From: Emticicia sp. BO119
GTDB taxonomy: Bacteria > Bacteroidota > Bacteroidia > Cytophagales > Spirosomataceae
Direction: 5' to 3'
Length of the DNA stretch: 64,000 bases
NCBI RefSeq assembly: GCF_013912375.1
Contig: NZ_JACETV010000001.1
Span: forward strand, 1,550,001-1,614,000
Shown here: positions 27,438 to 35,370 of the stretch, one piece after another
Position numbering within the stretch: position 1 is the stretch's first letter
Layout: each line of letters begins with the position of its first letter
The notes under the pieces: model-generated
The model's input: the letters and a program-made list of their open reading frames with translations, nothing else
What the model was told of the DNA's origin: nothing
The model's database searches: none
Made by a program: the position numbers and the translations under genes

Positions 27438-29524
27438 GCTTCAACTGTAACAGTTTTATTCGCCTCTCTCCAACTGATAGATTCTTTTAAGAAGTTTTCT
27501 GATTCAGAAATATAGTCAATAGCAAAAACCTGACTTGGCTCATTCTGATTGATTTGTAAGACTTGCTCTTTGAAATTGATACCAAATTCTTCGCCATAGT
27601 TTTTATCAAATTCAGAAATAACACCATGTTGTGTACTACTATTAATATTTCTATCTAATAAAAGTGCTTTAGCAGTATTTACTTGTGACTGATACGCGTA
27701 GTAAATAGCGTCTGCCCACCTATTTTCATTGAATGCGTCTTTAGCCCATGCAATTTTTTCTTCAGATTCGTAAAAAAGGGTAGCAACCAGGTCAATAATT
27801 ACACTGGCACACTCACCCACACCAATTTCAGTCTGGAATAATTCGTCACGACCCCAGTCAACAAAATCTGTATCAATGAGTGTAGTTAAATCAGCTAATG
27901 GCTTTAATAATGCATAAAAGTATTTTTCTCCCTGACGATCATAATAATCGTTAAAATACTCACCGTCCAAACCGTTTTTCTCGTAATCATTTAAAACGAT
28001 TCTCAAAACCTGAGGTCCTCTTTTACTCGGAACTTTAATTACTTTATCAGCAATTCTACCTTCACCATTTCCTGTAATACCACCACCTAACAATACTTGC
28101 AAAGCAGGCAGAACCTTTCCGGCTGATTTTAATGAGCTTCCGTGAAAACCTATATGTGCCATACTGTGCTGACCACAGGCATTCATACACCCAGATATTT
28201 TTATCTGCATATTGGTTTCCTCTACTAATTCAGGGAAATCTTCACGCAATACTTTTTCAAATTCAAGTGTGATTTTAGTACTATCAGAAATCGCAAGATT
28301 ACAAGTATCAGTACCAGGACAAGCCGTAATATTTGCAATACTGTTTGCGCCCGGAGCAGCTAAATTATGTTCGCTTAAGACACTAAAGAGATAAGGTAAG
28401 TCTTTGACTTGAACAAATCTGAATAGCAATCCCTGATTCACGGTTACTCTTATATCATCAGCTATGTAAGGTCTTAATTTCTCTATCAAACTTCGTGATA
28501 CTTCACTTGAAATATCACCCAATGGGATTCTTACAAATACACCAAAATAACCTGCCTGCTTTTGTGCAAAGACATTGGTTTTATACCAGTCTTTATATTC
28601 TTCAGTTATATTTTCTTGTATTTCTTGCAGTTTAGGAGTTGTAAAATTGTATTGAAATTCAGGTTTTTCTGTATCCACCTTATAAGCTTTAACTTTCAGA
28701 GCGGTTTTTTCAATCTCAACCAATCTCATAAACTCCTCAAAACCTATTTTTGCTATCAGGAACTTCATACGTGCTTTATGGCGCGAATTTCTTTCACCAT
28801 AACGGTCAAAGACTCTGATAACTGCCTCAATAAATGGAATGATTAAATCTTCTTCCAAAAACTCATAAGCTAAATAAGCTAATTGAGGTTGGGCCCCCAA
28901 ACCACCACCTAACATTACCTTGAAACCTCTTTTGCCATCCTGAATTTTCGGAATAAAACCTAAGTCATGAATAAAAGTTATAGCGGTATCATCGTCAGTG
29001 TTTGAGAAGGCGATTTTGAACTTACGCCCCATTTCCTGACAGACAGGATTTCTCAGAAAATACTCAAATGCCGAGTGAGTATAAGGTGTAATATCGAAGG
29101 GTTCTTTAGGGTCTATACCAGCTGTAGGGGAGCCTGTAATGTTTCTTACAGTATTACCACAAGCCTCACGAAGTGTAATTTTATCCTTTTCTAATTTCGA
29201 CCAAAGTTCAGGGGTTTTGTCAAGGCTCACAAAGTGAATCTGTATATCCTGACGTGTTGTAAGATGTAGATTACCAGTTGCATATTCGTCAGAAATATCA
29301 GCAATCCGTTTCCATTGATTCAAAGTCATTTTACCATATGGTAATTTGATTCTTACCATTTGCACACCTTGCTGACGCTGACCGTAAACCCCTCTTGCCA
29401 AACGTAGGCTACGGAATTTTTCTTCATGAATTTTTCCTTCACGGAAGAGCCTGATTTTACGCTCTAAATCAATAATGTCTTTTTCAACAAGTGGATTTTC
29501 TAATTCTGTACGAAAACTTTGCAT
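27434..29524 (-). CDS. Sirohaem nitrite/sulfite reductase with C-terminal HEPN-like domain
   Basis: 696 aa, about 100-150 longer than usual single-chain reductases. Two nitrite/sulfite reductase ferredoxin-like half domains are present; TTRQDIQIHF near 89-98 and the cluster ligands Cys402, Cys408 (CPGTDTC) and Cys446, Cys450 (GCMNAC) are intact, so sirohaem and 4Fe-4S should bind. Its operon position points to sulfite reduction by six electrons to sulfide. Residues about 575-690 are a helical domain (AIYYAYQSQVNTAKALLLDR and STQHGVISEFDKNYGEEFG) that resembles HEPN domains of the nucleotide-binding-associated kind. The HEPN part may bind nucleotide or a partner; its function here is unknown. 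It is the first operon gene, with TATATTTG 21 nt upstream. Confidence 0.88.
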   Translation of the reverse strand: MQSFRTELENPLVEKDIIDLERKIRLFREGKIHEEKFRSLRLARGVYGQRQQGVQMVRIKLPYGKMTLNQWKRIADISDEYATGNLHLTTRQDIQIHFVSLDKTPELWSKLEKDKITLREACGNTVRNITGSPTAGIDPKEPFDITPYTHSAFEYFLRNPVCQEMGRKFKIAFSNTDDDTAITFIHDLGFIPKIQDGKRGFKVMLGGGLGAQPQLAYLAYEFLEEDLIIPFIEAVIRVFDRYGERNSRHKARMKFLIAKIGFEEFMRLVEIEKTALKVKAYKVDTEKPEFQYNFTTPKLQEIQENITEEYKDWYKTNVFAQKQAGYFGVFVRIPLGDISSEVSRSLIEKLRPYIADDIRVTVNQGLLFRFVQVKDLPYLFSVLSEHNLAAPGANSIANITACPGTDTCNLAISDSTKITLEFEKVLREDFPELVEETNMQIKISGCMNACGQHSMAHIGFHGSSLKSAGKVLPALQVLLGGGITGNGEGRIADKVIKVPSKRGPQVLRIVLNDYEKNGLDGEYFNDYYDRQGEKYFYALLKPLADLTTLIDTDFVDWGRDELFQTEIGVGECASVIIDLVATLFYESEEKIAWAKDAFNENRWADAIYYAYQSQVNTAKALLLDRNINSSTQHGVISEFDKNYGEEFGINFKEQVLQINQNEPSQVFAIDYISESENFLKESISWREANKTVTVEA

Positions 29525-29544
29525 GATAATCTGATTTTAAATTG

Positions 29545-29552
29545 CAAATATA
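29545..29552 (-). promoter_or_regulatory. -7 promoter element (TATATTTG) of the sulfur operon
   Basis: The minus strand reads TATATTTG, 20 nt before the reductase ATG, so the leader would be very short. The -33 box is poor, which fits an activated or repressed promoter. Confidence 0.55.
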
Positions 29553-29557
29553 CATAA

Positions 29558-29586
29558 ATCCTATAATAATTATAGACTATATGGAT
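29558..29586. promoter_or_regulatory. Imperfect inverted repeat upstream of the sulfur operon promoter
   Basis: ATCCTATA at 29558-29565 and TATATGGAT at 29578-29586 form an imperfect inverted repeat centred just upstream of the -7 element and over the -33 position. The ATCC/GGAT ends are seen in operators of some Rrf2-type regulators. No regulator gene is nearby, so this is a weak prediction. Confidence 0.3.
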
Positions 29587-29709
29587 AAAAAGTTTAAATT
29601 TTTTACAAATAGTTGATAATTAGGAGATTGTGGTTTTACTAAGCGAAGTAAATTACCAAAACCTAATTTTATTTACTAACTTATTCGTTTTGGAATTAGT
29701 TTCATGTTA

Positions 29710-30702
29710 TTACATTAATATATTATGTATAGGTTGAACAGGAAGTGGAAGTTCTTTTTCATCAAGCATTTCTCTTAAATCAATTTCAATGGTTCTACTC
29801 ATAGAGGTTATTGGAATATCGTTAGCCCCACCTTCAAATGGATTCTCAGTACTTTCACCAACTTTCTCCATTGCCATAAAAACCCATGAAACAACAATAC
29901 CAAAAGGAATGGTAAGCCAAACCAAATGTTCACCTAATTTTTCAAATTCTCTAAGCATTCCGAAGGGAACAAGTATCATAAATAAACGTACAAAAAACAG
30001 ATTTATAGATGCGAATTGTCTCGGATACGGGAAGTTTTTGATACGCTCACATTTACCCTGTTGTTCATAGAGGTTTACCAGCATATTTTCTAATTCAATA
30101 TAATTTAAAGGCTCAATTAATCCTTTTTCTTTTAATTCTCTCAAATGTTTAGATTGCAGACTAATAATATGCGTGGCACGATTCTTTTTACTCAATACAT
30201 AAGCACATTCTTCCTGAGATAAAAGCTTGTTCAACTCATCCTCCATATTATTAACCTTTTCAGGGATTACAAAATATCTTGCGTATTCTCTATTATAAAC
30301 TTTGTTAGTATTTTCCCAGTTACGACTTTCCCTCAGTTGATAACGTAGAGCTGTCAACCACGATATATGTCTATAAAGTAATTGTTGATGAATATTTTCT
30401 GTAGAATCATTCTTTACAAAATCTTTTACAAGAATACCCCAACCTCTACTACTATTGACAATAGCACCCCAGATTTGTCTTGCTTCCCATGACCTGTTAT
30501 AAGTTTGGGTATTTTTAAAACCAACAATAAATGCAGCAGCAGTCCCAACCAAAGCAATAGGAACCCAAGGTATTGCAATCCACTTTTGCCCCAAATACTC
30601 ATATATAATAGTGGATATTATAGTTATAGCTGCGATTGTGTAAATTTCTCTTCGAGTCCAGTAAAGAAATTCTTTGAGGGGATAAATTCTTCCTACATTC
30701 AT
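29710..30702 (-). CDS. Bestrophin-family anion channel
   Basis: 330 aa. Bestrophin (RFP-TM) features are clear: an N-terminal VGRIYPLKEFLYWTRREIY, helices around 20-70 with the GFKNTQTYNRSWEARQIWG motif, and a late pair of helices (LFFVRLFMILVPFGML and LVWLTIPFGIVVSWVFMAME). The C-terminus carries ENPFEGGANDIPITSMSRTIEID, the conserved PFEG(x)DxP element that binds Ca in the animal channels. Bacterial members form pentameric channels in the inner membrane. It follows the methyltransferase gene by 24 nt. Confidence 0.9.
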   Translation of the reverse strand: MNVGRIYPLKEFLYWTRREIYTIAAITIISTIIYEYLGQKWIAIPWVPIALVGTAAAFIVGFKNTQTYNRSWEARQIWGAIVNSSRGWGILVKDFVKNDSTENIHQQLLYRHISWLTALRYQLRESRNWENTNKVYNREYARYFVIPEKVNNMEDELNKLLSQEECAYVLSKKNRATHIISLQSKHLRELKEKGLIEPLNYIELENMLVNLYEQQGKCERIKNFPYPRQFASINLFFVRLFMILVPFGMLREFEKLGEHLVWLTIPFGIVVSWVFMAMEKVGESTENPFEGGANDIPITSMSRTIEIDLREMLDEKELPLPVQPIHNILM

Positions 30703-30726
30703 ATTCTTTAAATTTTTGATACTATT

Positions 30727-31254
30727 TTAAGCTTGAATTAAAGCGGCATACATTTGCCTGTTACCATAAACTGAAGGTCTTGAATTTAATTTTATGATAC
30801 TTCTATAGCCTGATTTTAAAAATAAAGCTTTCAATGATTGAAAGTCGATAGGGTAAGGTACCCAGATATTCGAAGAATTAGTGTCATACTCGATAATTAA
30901 AAAAAAGGCGTGAGTATTCAGGTGGACTTTAAGTCTTTCAAGGAAAGTTTCCTTATCTTTTACAAAATGTAACGAGTTTGCCATTAAAACTCCTTCAATA
31001 TGATTAAGAGGCAAATGGGTATTAACAAAATCAAGAGTTAGTTTTTTTATGTTTACCTGATGAAAGCTTTCAGGAATTTTATTTATGGCTGTGCTATTAT
31101 AGTCAATTGCGAATATAGTACTTGATTTATCTAAAATACTTGCTAATGCCAGAGTAAAAGTACCTGACCCGCAACCTAAGTCTACCCAGATTTTTTTATT
31201 TTTTGTTGAAAAATCATCATGTGTAATGAATTGTATGGCATCTTTTAAATCCAT
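30727..31254 (-). CDS. Class I SAM-dependent methyltransferase
   Basis: 175 aa. The SAM-binding motif I is IWVDLGCGSGTFTLALA near residues 22-38, followed by the acidic motif IFAIDYNSTA and a motif with LPLNHIEGVLMANSLHFVKD. The substrate cannot be predicted. It is cytosolic, short but complete for the Rossmann core, and probably in one transcript with the bestrophin gene. Upstream, TATCTTGC resembles a promoter element with one base missing. Confidence 0.8.
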   Translation of the reverse strand: MDLKDAIQFITHDDFSTKNKKIWVDLGCGSGTFTLALASILDKSSTIFAIDYNSTAINKIPESFHQVNIKKLTLDFVNTHLPLNHIEGVLMANSLHFVKDKETFLERLKVHLNTHAFFLIIEYDTNSSNIWVPYPIDFQSLKALFLKSGYRSIIKLNSRPSVYGNRQMYAALIQA

Positions 31255-31340
31255 ATCGATTTAGAATGAAATTACTGAACGAGTTAAACAAGGAATGCAA
31301 GATAGAGAAATTTCAGAAAAACATTTGTTATGGTGTAAAT

Positions 31341-31372
31341 TTTGAGGGAAATAAAAACTATTCATATTTTTG
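31341..31372 (+). promoter_or_regulatory. Promoter of the thioesterase gene (TTTG-N20-TATTTTTG)
   Basis: TTTG at 31341-31344 and TATTTTTG at 31365-31372 match both parts of the Bacteroidota promoter with a 20-nt spacer. The ATG at 31394 is 21 nt downstream. The last three bases of the -7 box form the TTG that would otherwise lengthen the gene. Confidence 0.8.
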
Positions 31373-31393
31373 AGAAAAATTATTATTGATTGT

Positions 31394-31924
31394 ATGTTTG
31401 AAAAAATCAACGAGAAAGAGCTACCCAAAGTTACAGAATCTAAAGCCATTATACGTTTTCAGGATTGCGATCCTTTGCAGCATCTGAACAACTCAAAATA
31501 TTTTGACTATTATTTTAATGCCCGCGAAGATCAGGTTGCCAAACTTTATGGTTTCAAGTTTTCAGAAGTGTTCAAAAACTATAAAACAAGCTGGGTTGTC
31601 TATCAGCATCAGATAGCATATATTCGCCCAGCGGTTGTAAGCGAATGGGTGAAAATCTTTTCAAGAGTCATTTATTTTGATGCCGACACTTTGATTACCG
31701 AATATTTTATGACTGACGAAAATATGAGTGAACTAAAGAATTTTATGTGGACTACCAGTAAATATGTAAGTGTAGAAACAGGTAGGAGAGTACCTCATCA
31801 AAAGGATATTATGCAATACCTTTCAGCTACTTGTGAAAAAGACGTAAATTTTAAAGAAATCAGTTTTAATGAGCGCATTAAATCGGTAAAACAAGAATTA
31901 CTACTTAAACAAGCTTCTTTGTAA
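31394..31924 (+). CDS. Acyl-CoA thioesterase (4HBT hot-dog, YbgC/FadM-like)
   Basis: 176 aa from ATG 31394. The N-terminal IIRFQDCDPLQHLNNSKYFDYY contains the family Asp (here in DCDPLQHLNN) that polarises the attack on an acyl-CoA thioester. The hot-dog fold continues through WVVYQHQIAYIRPAVVSEWV. These cytosolic enzymes release free fatty or hydroxyaryl acids from CoA or ACP. Its stop lies 6 nt from that of the convergent RNase Z gene. Confidence 0.85.
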   Translation: MFEKINEKELPKVTESKAIIRFQDCDPLQHLNNSKYFDYYFNAREDQVAKLYGFKFSEVFKNYKTSWVVYQHQIAYIRPAVVSEWVKIFSRVIYFDADTLITEYFMTDENMSELKNFMWTTSKYVSVETGRRVPHQKDIMQYLSATCEKDVNFKEISFNERIKSVKQELLLKQASL

Positions 31925-31930
31925 ATAGGC

Positions 31931-32842
31931 CTACAATTTGAAAGTAAGCCCTTCCTGGGCTAATTCTGTATTATCAAAAACGGCTTTTGCTTCTGATAAA
32001 TGAGTCTCTAAGGTTTTATAGCGGGACGAGTAATGCCCTATAATCAACTGTTTTGCATTTGATTTTTGGGCAATAGTAGCTGCCTGGCTTGCTGTAGAGT
32101 GGTTGGTCTGAATGGCTCTTTTTAACTCAGCCTCGAGAAAAGTTGCTTCATGAAAAATTGTATCGACATTTTGCAGTTGTGGGATAATCGATTCATTATA
32201 AGCTGTATCGGAGCAATAGGCAAATGATTTAGGCGCTATTCCGGCAATTGTATAATCTTCGTTTTTATAGATAACGCCTGTTAACGGGTCTTCAATATCA
32301 TAGCCTTCTTTTAGTTTTTTGATATAAGGAATCGGAAAGTTTGCGGGTAGTTTTTCAGCTAACAATTTTCTTTTAGATGGCTTGGTTCTGAATAAAAAGC
32401 CACAACAATCTATACGATGAATCAAAGGAATTGTTTCAACAGTTAATGAAGGGGTTTCAAGAATAATATTAATTCCAGAAGTATCAGTAGCTACAAAATT
32501 AATCTTGAAATGCAGAAATGTGTGCGAATATTTGAATTGGGTTGTCAGAATTTCGGCTAACTCCTTAGGTCCATAAATTGTAAGATCATCTTTTCTCTGA
32601 TTCAGATTCCAGCTTGAAAGAAGTCCAATTAAACCAAAATAATGATCTCCGTGTAGATGGCTGATAAAAATATGCCTGATACGATAAGTACGAACCTTGT
32701 GTTCTAATAAACGGAATTGTGTACCTTCGCCACAATCAATTAAAAAATGTTCATTTTCAAAAGTTAAGAGATAGGCCGATGGATTGTGTTCGAGTACTGG
32801 GGTTGCCGAGCCTGTACCAAGTATTAAGAGTTCAAAATTCAT
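31931..32842 (-). CDS. rnz: Ribonuclease Z
   Basis: 303 aa, the standard bacterial length. It cuts the 3' trailer from tRNA precursors. The metallo-beta-lactamase motif SHLHGDHYFGL (H-x-H-x-D-H) starts the zinc site near residue 62, with later ligands in AYCSDTAY, ATFLE and IGHYSSRY. The N-terminal LLILGTGSATPVLEHNPSA is typical of RNase Z. It lies 95 nt after the STAS gene; a CCCCTT/AAGGGG hairpin sits between them just before its ATG. Confidence 0.95.
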   Translation of the reverse strand: MNFELLILGTGSATPVLEHNPSAYLLTFENEHFLIDCGEGTQFRLLEHKVRTYRIRHIFISHLHGDHYFGLIGLLSSWNLNQRKDDLTIYGPKELAEILTTQFKYSHTFLHFKINFVATDTSGINIILETPSLTVETIPLIHRIDCCGFLFRTKPSKRKLLAEKLPANFPIPYIKKLKEGYDIEDPLTGVIYKNEDYTIAGIAPKSFAYCSDTAYNESIIPQLQNVDTIFHEATFLEAELKRAIQTNHSTASQAATIAQKSNAKQLIIGHYSSRYKTLETHLSEAKAVFDNTELAQEGLTFKL

Positions 32843-32843
32843 A

Positions 32844-32864
32844 ACCCCTTGCCCCTTAAGGGGT
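32844..32864. repeat. CCCCTT...AAGGGG hairpin element, copy 1
   Basis: ACCCCTTGCCCCTTAAGGGG is followed by T, and either CCCCTT can pair with AAGGGG. The element lies directly before the rnz start codon. A related sequence stands directly before etfB at 59434-59460, so this may be a small dispersed repeat. On the plus strand it is followed by a T-run and could also stop readthrough from the thioesterase gene's strand. Confidence 0.5.
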
Positions 32865-32937
32865 ATTTTTTAGCGATATATTAAATCTGGGTTGATTGAG
32901 ATATAATTGAACAGTAAGAAGCTGAGTGGTTCAGGTT

Positions 32938-33360
32938 TTAGTATTTCTCTTCCTGAAAACCATTTTCCTCTCCTAAATCAAATTCATCATCATTTTCCTC
33001 ACGAAAATCATTCTCAAGATCATTCATAAACACTGCGTCAATTCCTTCATCAACTGTAGGAAGTATCACCAACTCAGGTATCTTGGCTGAATCAATTTCA
33101 TCAATTACATCATCTTCTTTTGTACAAATTACAAAAAGTCCTTGTTCCGCTCTGCATACGCGTGTGACTTTTCTTATCAAAGAAAGCCCATCACTATCAA
33201 CATCAGTAACTTTCGTAAAATCAACTACCATATTTGTGTAGCCTTCTCGATAAAGCTGAACGACTAATTTTTCAAAAGGGGGAGCAATCTCAACTCCAAA
33301 GGTTGTTTCGTCTAATGAGATAAGTGCGTATTGCTCTGTCTTATCAATTTTGTAATTCAT
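32938..33360 (-). CDS. STAS-domain protein (anti-sigma-antagonist-like)
   Basis: 140 aa from ATG 33360. A STAS domain fills residues about 1-110, followed by a strongly acidic tail. STAS antagonists bind anti-sigma kinases and are turned off by Ser phosphorylation. The motif VTDVDSDGLSLI corresponds to the SpoIIAA/RsbV FMDSSG region, but the phospho-Ser place holds Asp57 instead. The protein may thus be fixed in a phosphomimetic state, or act only as a scaffold. No anti-sigma kinase is in the window. The TTG upstream at 33384 is part of a promoter element. Confidence 0.75.
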   Translation of the reverse strand: MNYKIDKTEQYALISLDETTFGVEIAPPFEKLVVQLYREGYTNMVVDFTKVTDVDSDGLSLIRKVTRVCRAEQGLFVICTKEDDVIDEIDSAKIPELVILPTVDEGIDAVFMNDLENDFREENDDEFDLGEENGFQEEKY

Positions 33361-33381
33361 AAAATAAACTAATGTATTTTG

Positions 33382-33389
33382 CAAAGTTA
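33382..33389 (-). promoter_or_regulatory. -7 promoter element (TAACTTTG) of the STAS gene
   Basis: The minus strand reads TAACTTTGC, with TTG about 21 nt further upstream (plus-strand CAA at 33411-33413). It is 21 nt before the ATG at 33360. Confidence 0.6.
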
Positions 33390-33418
33390 AGTGAAAATTT
33401 TACTTTCAATCAATTGAA

Positions 33419-34291
33419 TCAAATCATATCAACTAATTTGTCGATAAAGCTATTGATTTTTCTGATATTCGAGGCAAATTGTTTGCTGATTTTTTTGCTT
33501 TTGGGGTTAGGAAGACCATAAAAAGGCAAAGTCGGTCTAATCGGATATTTTTTGATTTCCTTTTTGTAATCAGGCCAATATTTCATTCCTTTAAAATTGA
33601 CCGAGATAATTTCTTTCGAATTAACGGTGTTATTTGTTTTGTCAATTACTCTTTCAGGCAAATTCCATGCCCCAATATTTAAGCCCTCATGTTTTTCAAT
33701 GAGTACATTTTGGTAAAAGTTTGGTACGTGTTCTAACCATAACTGATCGGTATTCATACCCTTGCACAAGTCAGTATAACCTTTATTGGCCGTATTGTTT
33801 CCCCACCAGTCAAGGAAACTAAATACTTCTTCTGATTTTCTTAACGCTAAAAAACCTGAGTGAAAAATACCTGTATTTAACACCTGTTTTTCGTCAGGGT
33901 GAACTCCTGCATGAATCAATTGAGGTACTATAATAATTGTATAATTATTCAGGTTTTCTTTAATAAAATCGACAGAACCCCGTAATTGGCTTGTGCAATC
34001 AAAATAAACAACTTTATCAGATTGTTTTAAAAAATATTTCGCAAAAAATGGCTTGCAATTGGCCAAGAGCTCATTCGACGTATATTGTTTCGCCATTTCT
34101 GCAAAATAGCTTATTTCTAAAGTATGTACTTCTATTACGGGATACCTAACTTTAAAGTTGCTTGGTATTCTTTCCTTTTTATCAATCAGACCAATAAAAA
34201 AATCAGCATTGGGGTGATATAATTGTATAGAGTCGGCAAGCCCGTGAGCTTCTGGTAATTGATTGATATGACAAAGTGTAAAAAATAGCAT
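33419..34291 (-). CDS. GT8-like protein of the glycan locus, DxD motif lost
   Basis: 290 aa, clearly related to the gene at 35371-36351: MLFFTLCHINQLPEAHGLADS against MTLAFTLCSVNYLAQAHTLGDS, and VLNTGIFHSGFLALRKSEE against VVNTGIFNFGFVAMRRSET. GT8-type enzymes bind a metal and the nucleotide sugar with DxD. The relative has YFDPD, but here the place reads YFDCT, so the second Asp is missing. It may be inactive, metal-independent or use another residue. It is the last gene of the locus, 32 nt after the GT9 gene. The acceptor and sugar are unknown. Confidence 0.65.
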   Translation of the reverse strand: MLFFTLCHINQLPEAHGLADSIQLYHPNADFFIGLIDKKERIPSNFKVRYPVIEVHTLEISYFAEMAKQYTSNELLANCKPFFAKYFLKQSDKVVYFDCTSQLRGSVDFIKENLNNYTIIIVPQLIHAGVHPDEKQVLNTGIFHSGFLALRKSEEVFSFLDWWGNNTANKGYTDLCKGMNTDQLWLEHVPNFYQNVLIEKHEGLNIGAWNLPERVIDKTNNTVNSKEIISVNFKGMKYWPDYKKEIKKYPIRPTLPFYGLPNPKSKKISKQFASNIRKINSFIDKLVDMI

Positions 34292-34323
34292 ACAGAAAAA
34301 TGTTAAAAGCCATTGTATGACAA

Positions 34324-35364
34324 TTAACTTAAATTTTGAGTAAAAGGTAATAGTTTATGGTGCCAAATAGCTTCAATTACTTTTTCAACAGGAATTTCAG
34401 AACTTGGTCCTTCAGTATTTCGCAAAATTAAGGCATTTTCTCCAGACTTATATTTTCCAGAATAAGGAATATGATTTATAAAGTCTGCTAACTTGCCGAT
34501 CATGATAATACCGAAAGTACCCACTGCATTAGCAAGATGAGCAGGACCACTGTCAATGCCAATAAATAATATTGCTCTTTTGATAACTTCTCCGGTTTCC
34601 AACAGATTCAGTTTTCCACAAAGATTAACATATTGATTGCTATTGATAGTTAAATCACTTCTTAAACCTACTTCAACAATACTGTAATCAGTTTTACCAA
34701 TCATATAATTGATTAATTTCTCCCATTTCGGGCTATCCCAGTTTCTACTGTTTTGCGCAGACTGGCAATGAATTACCATGAAATTCTTAGGTAATTGTAA
34801 TGAATCAACTTTTGCACAATGTTCGTCTGCAATAAATAAGTTTGGGGCTAAGTCTTCAACTGGTATTCCACCAATTTTTTGCTGAACTGTTAGTAGATTT
34901 CCTTGAAAATAATAATTATTAATTGTTATACCTTTTGCTTCAGCTACTGGATTCTCTACATAAGTATTACAGATAGAGCAATAACTGTTATTACGGAATT
35001 GTAGATTATACAGCAGATCGAAAATGTCTGAATTAATTAACAAGCGTCTTTGATTAGCACAAAATTCCTCTATGATACCGTTTAAATTAGGATTATTTAT
35101 TAATAATTCTCTAAATACCGGCTTAACTATCCAAAGAATATAAGCTTCAGGGTGTAATTTTCTGATTTGTCTGGTTATTGGTTCACCTGCTACAATATCC
35201 CCAAATTGCTGGGTAAGGACAATTGCAACAATTTTCTTTTTCCTTGAGAATCTGATTTTTAAAAATAAGATTCTGAAATAGACTTTTAAAAAATGCAGGT
35301 AAACTTTAAGTAAATGAGTATATTTATGATACCGATGTTGCCAGAGCTCAATAAATTTTTGCAT
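34324..35364 (-). CDS. Glycosyltransferase family 9 (heptosyltransferase-like)
   Basis: 346 aa GT-B protein. The N-terminus carries IVAIVLTQQFGDIVAGEPITR, matching the GDxxxxxPxxR start of ADP-heptose transferases, and the C-terminal domain shows FIGIDSGPAHLANAVGTFGI, the GxDSGxxHxAxA signature. GT9 enzymes add L-glycero-D-manno-heptose to LPS core. The presence of gmhA three genes upstream supports a heptose donor. It lies 6 nt after the GT8-like gene. Confidence 0.82.
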   Translation of the reverse strand: MQKFIELWQHRYHKYTHLLKVYLHFLKVYFRILFLKIRFSRKKKIVAIVLTQQFGDIVAGEPITRQIRKLHPEAYILWIVKPVFRELLINNPNLNGIIEEFCANQRRLLINSDIFDLLYNLQFRNNSYCSICNTYVENPVAEAKGITINNYYFQGNLLTVQQKIGGIPVEDLAPNLFIADEHCAKVDSLQLPKNFMVIHCQSAQNSRNWDSPKWEKLINYMIGKTDYSIVEVGLRSDLTINSNQYVNLCGKLNLLETGEVIKRAILFIGIDSGPAHLANAVGTFGIIMIGKLADFINHIPYSGKYKSGENALILRNTEGPSSEIPVEKVIEAIWHHKLLPFTQNLS

Positions 35365-35370
35365 ATAATA

